From assembly GCA_017607445.1 (NCBI GenBank), contig JAEVHH010000002.1, positions 1,975,501 through 2,039,500 of the forward strand: DNA of 64,000 nucleotides, read 5' to 3'. The DNA comes from Histoplasma ohiense (Eukaryota > Ascomycota > Eurotiomycetes > Onygenales > Ajellomycetaceae). Both the position numbers and the translations under genes were made by a program. Below are positions 56,601-64,000 of the stretch, in pieces. Position 1 is the first letter of the stretch. The number at the start of each line of letters is the position of its first letter. The notes beneath the pieces are model-generated. The model was given only the letters and a program-made list of their open reading frames with translations. It did no database searches and was not told the origin of the DNA.

Positions 56601-57781
56601 ATGGGCATTCCAATGGATGACATTCATGCACCCACGGTGGCCTCAGGCCCCACCTCAACGCCGGGGAGAAATGGCCGCGAGCTGTCGAGCTTGTCTCTAA
56701 ACGAACTTTTTGATGAAAAGACACGCCTGGAAGCTGAGCTTCAGGCACTTAGCAGCGTTCTTGACTCTGTATGTCAACTTGTTTCTTTCCTACTTCCGGT
56801 ATAACATATATCGTTCTCTGAAGTCATTGGTCCCCCCACCTACAAAAATGGGCAGATCATGGAAATGGGATGAGGAGTAGCTCGCTAATCATGATATGTA
56901 CTTGATATAGCATGGAGTAAATATGTCGACGAGCTTGTTTACATTTGATGGATACCCCCGTGATGATTTGGATATTGCACAGAGTACGTTTTCCTCCATA
57001 TTTCTTCCACATTCGCGTGCTTTCCCAACTCCACCCCGCACATCTATGGGGTGGTTACAACAAGCGCGAGAACAAACAGACAAAAAACCAGGAATAAATT
57101 ATACTAAGGCAATCTTGCCTCGCAGTCCGTACGACTCGAGCGCGAATAATCCACCTACGGAACGACTACAAGGACGTCATGACCAAGGTTGAACAGGGCG
57201 TCCATGCGCATTTCGCCCGGCTCCAGCAACAGGAGCATCAGCAGCGGCGGCAAGAGCAACAGAACGCAAGATGTCCTCCTACACCCGCAACCACTACTAA
57301 TACTACATCAACGTCGACTCCTACCCCCTTACCCGCAATGGACGATTCAGCCACTACCAGCACTCAGACGGGGCTTATAGAGACGCCATTTGCGAAGATT
57401 AATAGTGTGTCTGAAGGCAGCCCTGCAGCGCAGGCGGGGATTAAAGTCGGGGACCGGATTCGCAGCGTTGGGCACGTTAATTGGATGAATCACGAGAACT
57501 TGGCTAAGGTGGCGGAGGTTGTGCAGCGGAATGAAGGGGTATGGTTTTTCTTTCGTCGGTTTATTTCATCATTATTTTCCAACTCCCTGACCTACTCTTA
57601 TTCGCTTACTTATCTCCACTAACATATCCATATCCCTCTTTTGTCGATCTAGAACACTGTCTTGATTAAGGTAGTTCGAGGCGATGAATCTGGCGAGACG
57701 AAGGATCTCACTTTACAGCTTGTCCCCCGAAAAAACTGGGGAGGTCGCGGGTTGCTGGGATGTCATCTTGCGATAGTATGA
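56601..57781 (+). CDS. NAS2: 26S proteasome assembly chaperone NAS2 / PSMD9 (p27)
   Basis: Chaperone that binds Rpt5 during assembly of the proteasome base. Model join(56601..56768, 56911..56983, 57126..57538, 57653..57781), 260 aa; phases match. The N-terminal coiled coil (LSLNELFDEKTRLEAELQAL, then a VRTTRARIIHLRNDYKDVM-like helix) is followed by a Gln/Thr/Pro-rich linker. The PDZ domain reads ETPFAKINSVSEGSPAAQAG and IKVGDRIRSVGHVNWMNHEN, and ends NTVLIKVVRGDESGETKDL, TLQLVPRKNWGGRGLLGCHL. The ending (W-G-G-R-G-L-L-G-C) is diagnostic of the family. Confidence 0.95.
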
Positions 57782-58786
57782 AACGTGGAAATGAGCAATC
57801 TACTTCGAAGTGCCAGTACCATTCGTTTTGTTTGTTTTTCCTTCTTAGCCTTCACTCCTTTTTTTCCCCTTTCTCTCTCTTCACTTTGATGCTGGCGCGG
57901 GGTCGAGAGCTTGACGAAACTTCAATGGGATTTTATAATGTTTAGAGTACCCGGTCTTAGCGTCGTTTCTTTGTAATGACCACTTGATAAAGATTTTAAT
58001 GTGCTATACGAATTTGTACGGGCGTGCCATCCATCTGTTTTGTCTTTGCGCCTTTTTCCCGCTTGCGTTCTTCATTTTCTAATCTGTTTCCATCCCCCTT
58101 CATTCATCAAATTTACCTTTTTCTGCTTCTTTCATTCTCAAAACTTTTTTTGGTGCATTGTTATATAGCCAGTTATGCATTAGAAAGCCAGACTCACGGT
58201 TTTTTGTTCACCCGGTGTCCTCAACACGCAAGCAACGACAGGGAACAAAAGTTAAAATAAAACAGGTGGCTTTCGCGAAGATTTTGCTTTAAATATTTGT
58301 TTAGAGATGCCCTTGTTCATGAAGATATAATTGCAACAGTTAGGCAACAAAGGAGCTAATAATAAATACAATAAATAATAAACTCCGTACGAACTCAGAG
58401 TGCCAATCTTGGGCTTCCAGGAGCATACTTAAGCGTGTTTTGGGCAGAAATGATGCTACCAAGACGGAGGTCCACGTGATCTTCTGCCTGCAGACACCGC
58501 CTTCCCTTCGCAGTTCCCCTGTCCTTGTCCTCGCGCTGACCAAAAACAACTTTTTTTTCTGCTTTCCTCACACCAGGTACATAACAATATAACATCAACT
58601 CTCCCTGCGAATCGCCATTCCATCTCCCTACATCGCGTAACGTCTCCATTCTATATCATCGACTCCCCATACCCCTTGACTGACGTTCCCTCTTGGCTTG
58701 TCTGCTGTGGTTTTCCTCTGGCACACAGGGTGGCTGACACTGTTTCCGAATTTTCCCTCTAATAAACCCCTCTCTTATCAACGAAA
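57782..58786. other. Intergenic NAS2 / GSP1
   Basis: About 1 kb. T/C-rich sequence at 57840-58160 and 58550-58780 (the latter probably the GSP1 leader). No gene seen. Confidence 0.6.
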
Positions 58787-59992
58787 ATGGCGTCCCCACC
58801 CACCTTCAAGCTCGTTCTCGTTGGAGACGGCGGCACTGGCAAGGTAAGGATGCCATAACCAGCTTGCAACTCCCCGTCTTTCATCATCCTTCATTTCCTG
58901 CGTATACGTGCTGGGTTGGAAAATGGGATTCTTTTTTCCTCAGGCGAAATTAGCCCCTCGTCCGATACCCCTCCATCACAACACGTCCCACTGCTAGACA
59001 ACGACTATGCCAAGTCACCCGACAAATGTTTTTTTCGGGCCTAAACGAGAAATTAGAAAGGAAAAGGAATAGTCAACATGAATAACTTTGCTAACATAGC
59101 TCTTCTCTGTTGAAAATAGACCACCTTCGTAAAGCGCCATCTTACTGGCGAATTCGAAAAGAAATACATTGCTACTCTGGGCGTTGAAGTCCACCCCCTC
59201 AACTTTCAGACGGTGCGCCACGGTCCCCATCGATTTCTCCAACCCCTTAATATCTTCGCTTGAAAATATGTATATATGTATATTCGATTATCGCAACTAT
59301 CTAACAAGATGTGCGAGGAATAGAATCTGGGGCCCATCCAGTTCGATGTGTGGGATACTGCCGGACAAGAAAAGTTTGGTGGCCTGAGAGACGGTTACTA
59401 TATCAACGGCCAGTGTGGTATCATCATGTTCGATGTCACTTCCCGCATTACCTACAAGAACGTCCCGTCTTGGCATCGTAAGTCTTCCTTATATTACGAT
59501 CATTTTATTTTGTACATCTATATTGTTTTGCTGGGTGACACGCCCACCGCGTCGAAACCGTTTTCAGTTTTGAGAACTCATCTTCTATCTAGGTGACCTC
59601 GTCCGCGTTTGTGAAAATGTACCCATCGTCCTCTGCGGCAACAAGGTCGACGTCAAAGAGCGGAAAGTGAAGGCCAAGACTATCACTTTCCACCGCAAGA
59701 AGAACCTCCAATACTACGATATCTCTGCTAAATCCAACTACAACTTCGAGAAACCTTTCTTGTGGCTCGCAAGAAAGCTCGTTGGAAACCCTGGCCTGGT
59801 AGGTTTCCACGCCTAAATTGAGAGCAAAGGGAATTATTCTAACATGTCCAAAATCAATAGGAATTCGTTGCCGATATTGCCCTCGCACCACCCGAGGCAA
59901 CTGTTGACCCGGCTGCGATCGCTGCAGCCGAAGAGGAAATGAGGCAAGCCGCCCAGATGCCTCTTCCTGACGAGGATGATGCCGATTTTTAA
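58787..59992 (+). CDS. GSP1: Ran GTPase GSP1
   Basis: Small GTPase that drives nuclear import/export and spindle assembly. Model join(58787..58843, 59120..59212, 59324..59477, 59593..59798, 59861..59992), 213 aa, the family length. P-loop GDGGTGKTT is split by the first intron right after the Lys. Effector/switch I is KKYIATLGVEVHPLNF. Switch II reads WDTAGQEKFGGLRDGYYI. NKVD and ISAKSNYNFEKPFLW follow. C-terminal acidic tail is PDEDDADF (DEDDDL-like). There is no prenylation Cys, as in Ran. The GTGCGC donor at 59213 is unusual but required by the family sequence QTNLGPIQF. Confidence 0.97.
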
Positions 59993-61686
59993 ATCAGAAG
60001 CAAGCCAAAATATACATGTTGTAATGGATAAATACGCAAGGAATATATTGGGAGGAAATGGGAAGTTTCAATACAGATGTGTGCTCATAAAACGAGAAAC
60101 CTTGCGAAGTATTTGAAAGGTGAAAATGGAAAATAATATATGAAAAGTTCTATGTGGTAATGAATTCTGTGGCAGGATGCAAAGAAGCGCTGTGAAGGGG
60201 AAGAAAGAAAGAGAGGGGGGTGTTGAAGGTCAATGGATGCAGATGACCAAGCGTGGTTGAAGAAAACTATTAAAGAGTGTTGATGGGTGGGCCATGAGTG
60301 GGCGACCTCAGGGGTTGAAGAAAGCCAAGGGAGAAGAGATGTTACTACTGTATCCTCTCTTTTTTGAAGATTCTTTTTATCTCATTCCTCCCGCCTTATC
60401 TTTTTTGTTTTTCATGAATCTTTTTAAAATGTCCTACCAAACCACTCTCATGTTTTCCCCCTCTTATTTGAAGTAGTCCATTTATTTATTTAGACATCAC
60501 CATTTGAAGCATTCATTCTTTCCTAAGTTTGAAACCAACCCTTTTTTTTTTTTTTTTTCTGTAGCAATGAATAGTTTTTGTGTTTAATTAATTTCTTTCT
60601 CTCTCTTCTGTTGTTCTTTTCCTCTTCCTTTTCTTCAATATCATTTTTTCATGTGGGTAGATAACTTACTTGAACGGTTTAACGTCAATTTGAGTGATTT
60701 CCCCATTTTATTTTCTTGGGGAAATTTCCATATAAACTATGGACACAAAAGGGAATATTCCAACACAGCAGAATACTTCAAACATTGAAATAGTTTGAAA
60801 AAAAAAATAGTGGCTATATTCTAAACCGCCTATCTATCATCTAGCATAAAAATATATGGTTATTCAAGTGGAATTAATTGAGCGAATTCAAGCAATAATC
60901 TTCACCCCCCTTCCTCCCTTTTGCCTTTTATCTTCTTCTTTTTTGACCCCTTGTTCTAGCCTTGGCCTATCTTATGCCATTTTCTCGCTCATCAGATATA
61001 TCCTCATACACAACTTTTATTGTGGGTGGGTGGCTTCGGCGTGATGATGAAATGTATACTGCGCAAGGCTGAGTCTGTTAAACATAATTTAAAAACAAAA
61101 TACGCCTTTAAGAATTAACTCCTGTGAACGGGTATTTCAGTATGCAACAAATTGCCAAGTGAGGATATATCAACATCCTCAGTGCTTGATTGTTTCTTTC
61201 TTTCTCTCTATTTTTGTTCTCATTACATTCATAGATTCAATCAATGGCAATAGGATGATGGTTTTATTATGCCCCCAGCGTCCGAACATTTACTTTATCA
61301 TGGGATATTCATATCTCTTCTGAAAATGTAAATAGGTGAATAAGTAGGTAGAAATCACCTGTCCTAGTGGGTATGGTTTTGCGAGCAGCTAGCTACAGTA
61401 GTTTTGGGGTTTACAAGAGAGGGCTGGGCAGACCCGAGAAAAATTACCTGACAAGAAGTCAGTAAAATGAAAACTCACTTGGGTATATCGTATTGCTGCT
61501 CCAGCAATCGATAAAACCCGGTTGGGAGAATCCTCAGCGATCTTCCTCTAGAAACTCTCCAATAGCGTATCTGTCGGTTTCCATTGCCTGTATCATCTAG
61601 TGAAGAAAAAAGAATGAGAATTAGACCCGGAAGATAAAGCGGAATGTGCAAATAAGACAAATAAAAGGACGGAAAGGAGCTGGCAG

Positions 61687-61690
<4 letters not shown>

Positions 61691-61746
<56 letters not shown>

Positions 61747-61750
61747 GTGG
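61691..61750 (+). repeat. GT dinucleotide microsatellite
   Basis: Twenty-five GT units, one GC interruption, then GTGTGTG. Confidence 0.95.
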
Positions 61751-61881
61751 AGTTGAAAGTGATAATATGTTCAGGGAAACCAAAGAAGAATTCATTAAGA
61801 TAGGGTAGAAAATAGAAAAAAAGGAACACGAAGAATCAATGAAGTAGAGAAGGGTTATTAAGCCAGCATTTTCTCTTATTC

Positions 61882-61883
<2 letters not shown>

Positions 61884-61921
<38 letters not shown>

Positions 61922-61922
61922 G
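61884..61922 (+). repeat. Homopolymer A30 followed by G9
   Basis: Thirty A's directly followed by nine G's, 134 nt after the GT microsatellite. Confidence 0.95.
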
Positions 61923-62357
61923 ATTAGATACAATAAAATATTTAAACGGAAAACCTTTTGAGGGTGAAAAAATTATGCTATGGGAGAGAGGATCAAGTAG
62001 AGTGGTTTTCGAAGGAGTTTTCATAAAATTACGCTTGCAATAAGTGGACGATAAACCGCTTCGAAAGGGAGTAAATGGATCGGTGAGTTAAAAGAATAGT
62101 AATCTAGAAACAAGTGGATGGATCGGAATAAGTGGAAAAGGAAAAGAGGTATCCTGGTATAGAATTGGTGAGGATGGTTGTAGGACTCGATCTGAGGGTC
62201 CTTCGTGGGTTCCCGATACCTATGTTCCTCCTCCTCCATGTTTTTGTGTTGTTGTATTCTAGATATCTAGTTTTGAAGTTGGACAAGATGCAGGAACGCG
62301 GTTACGCCGCGAAGATCGCACGGCTCGAAAGTATATCTGTCGCCAATGAATAAATTC

Positions 62358-64000
62358 TTAAGTTGGTGCAGCGACTCCCTACCGTTCCCAAAAGTATTAG
62401 TAAAATGGTTATGTTTATGAGTCTCAGGCAAGAATAGTCATATCAAAAATCCCCAAAACGGAGCGGATATAGAAGCTTACGAAAAGGAAGGCGAGTTCCC
62501 GTGTATTCAGGCGCCCAATCGACTTGCTTGCCGTCTCATCCAATGCCCCCTCGATCAAAGCACGCTTCCGATCCTGCAGCTCAAGAATACGGTCTTCAAC
62601 TGTTTTGTGCACGAGGATGCGATGCACCATTACCGGTCGCATTTGACCAATGCGATGTGCACGATCGATGGCCTGCTCCTCAAGGTATGGATTCCAGAAC
62701 GGATCGAGAATGATGACCTGCGAAGCCGCGACGAGGTTCAGCCCTGAGTTCCCAGCTTTCAGTGAAATAAGCATGATTGTATGGGTCTGGCTGTCGGAAA
62801 ACCGAAGAACGGCTTCGTTACGGTGGCTGGGCTGCATACTGCCGTCGTATCTGCAGTAGCCCCACCCTTCCCTTTCGATGGGAACTTGAAGAAGGTCGAG
62901 TAGGGATGTGAACTGGCTGAATACGATAGTTTTCTCTGGTTTATCATCACCTTCGGGGATGCGGGATTGAATATCTCGGAGAATCTCCATTGTTTTCTCG
63001 ATTTTAGCACTGGTCACCCAGTTATCGGTGAGATAGCGCATATATTCTCTTTTTGCCTCGACGCTTCTCGCCGCGTTTTTCTTTAGCTGTGGAAGAGACT
63101 TCCTTTCGACTGCTTTGCCCTTGCCTTTTCCGATATCATCGCTTTCTTCATTACCAGTGAGCACTGGTCCAGGAGTCTCCTCCCCATCTGCATCAGTAGA
63201 GTCGAGACAGAATACTTTTGTGAAGGAAGCATGATCAGTTATCTTCTTGGGATCGATTAATGTGCGACATTGGGGACACTTGATGCAAACATATCCATCA
63301 TTGCCTTGCATCAGTCCTCGAGCAGGGTCTGATATTATCGCAAAACACTCAGCGCAAGTGCTGTGGCCGCATGGGAAGAAAATGACCGCATTTTCCGCCA
63401 CATCGATACAAACTGGGCATTCCAAATCCGCACTGTCCCTGAGACGAGCGACTACATTCGGCTGGAACCGTTTTGCGTTCTCAATCAGATCAATTTTAGC
63501 TGTTGCAGCATTTGCCTCCACTCCCAAATCGTCGATCAAGTGAGGATGACAGCATGCCTGCCGTAGTCGGAGAAGCAACACAAGAATATTGGAGTAATTG
63601 CGTCCGATAGTGCCTTCATCAAGATACCTATTAAACCTAATCTGAGTTTTGGACTCCAGTCCTTCGTAAAGTGACTTTTCATCTTCGCTGAACACCGCAT
63701 ATGTCTTCTCAGTGGTCCGAGGGGGTAAATGTAAAATCATTTTCCCATCAATTTTCGAAGATTTTGTCCGGCGTAAAAGTATCGCTTTCAACAGAGCCTG
63801 AAATTGTTGCATGGGAGGATAATTGGGGGGTATATCATTGCGTTGCAATTGATTAGTAAAAGTCTACATGCAATTGTTAGCGCTCTAGGAATTGTAGGGA
63901 AACAGTCAAATAGCCAGCGTCATGTCACCCACAGAATTAAATTTTTCTAAGACATTGTACGGCCCGATTCTCAAGAACTTAATCAGGGAGTAAAGCTCCG
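62358..64000 (-). CDS. SNF2-family ATPase with RING finger (Uls1/Ris1/Rad16-like), 3' part
   Basis: Chromatin remodeller/translocase; family members act as SUMO-targeted or nucleotide-excision factors. Visible part complement(62358..62378, 62481..63863, 63933..>64000); the 5' end lies off the right edge. The first partial exon gives IKFLRIGPYNVLEKFNS. Then QFQALLKAILLRRTKSSKIDG begins the link to the second helicase lobe. A C3HC4 RING follows: CPVCIDVAENAVIFFPCGHS, CAECF, CPQCRTLI. The helicase C lobe has KTIVFSQFTSLLDLLQ, YDGSMQ, LKAGNSGLNLVAASQVIILD and the Q-x-x-x-R-x-x-R-x-GQ motif EQAIDRAHRIGQ. The last exon encodes only GVAAPT and is supported by a TACTAAT-type branch site and by family endings ELxxLFGV. 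ATP-binding lobe not in the window. Confidence 0.92.

Larger units (their letters stand above)
59993..62357. other. Intergenic, 3' of GSP1, with long simple repeats
   Basis: About 2.4 kb, with T17 at 60542-60558, GT25 at 61691-61740, A30G9 at 61884-61922. The minus-strand frame across the GT repeat (His-Thr run) is an artefact of the repeat. No gene recognised. Confidence 0.6.

Noticed and set aside
61475..61933. Minus-strand open frame with a long His-Thr run
   Set aside because: It is a translation of the GT microsatellite and a poly-A tract; no domain and no splice context.

Overview
The window is nuclear DNA of a filamentous ascomycete (Pezizomycotina). Genes carry several short (about 45-110 nt) GT-AG introns with CTAAC/CTGAC-like branch sites. 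The gene set includes a NoxA-type NADPH oxidase, a DUF7727 membrane protein, an aliphatic nitrilase, an NRDE2 homologue and a DDR48-type SYGSS-repeat protein. My best guess is Eurotiomycetes, probably Onygenales (dimorphic-fungus relatives), but this rests on remembered protein resemblance and not on a search. Gene models were built by hand by joining exons at splice sites that keep the frame and restore family sequence.

Layout, left to right. At 1-1300 lies the decayed C-terminal part of a glycosyltransferase-28-family protein (frameshifts plus an in-frame stop). It runs into a broken Pogo/Fot1-type transposase relic (about 1270-2270) whose stops look like C-to-T/G-to-A mutations. From 2.6 to 36 kb is a dense housekeeping block: MAU2/SCC4 cohesin loader (+), centromeric histone CENP-A (-) head to head with Derlin/Der1 (+), a TM9/nonaspanin (-), ubiquilin DSK2 (-) head to head with splicing factor RSE1/SF3b130 (+), an F-box/2EXR-like protein (+), a nitrilase with a large insertion (+), and UTP10/HEATR1 (-) head to head with NRDE2 (+). 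Next come a TDG/MUG-type mismatch uracil-DNA glycosylase (-) and a small DUF7727 membrane protein (-).

From 40 to 49.5 kb the DNA is gene-poor except for noxA (+), which sits between about 4.5 kb and 3 kb without a convincing gene. The right part carries DDR48 (+), RTC3/SBDS-like (-), a RhoGEF (-), proteasome chaperone NAS2/PSMD9 (+), Ran GTPase GSP1 (+), and the 3' part of a SNF2-RING ATPase of the Uls1/Ris1 type (-) that runs off the right edge.

There is no operon logic. The recurring arrangement is divergent pairs sharing a short promoter (CENP-A/DER1, DSK2/RSE1, UTP10/NRDE2). Several products act in chromosome and RNA biology (cohesin loading, centromere identity, splicing, rRNA processing, nuclear RNA surveillance, nuclear transport, base excision, SUMO-linked chromatin remodelling). 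I found no CRISPR array, rRNA, tRNA or clear biosynthetic cluster. The less ordinary items are the pseudogene/transposon junction, the nitrilase insertion with a duplicated HEIxWP motif, the DDR48-like repeat protein with a separate amphipathic tail exon, and the gene-poor flanks of noxA.
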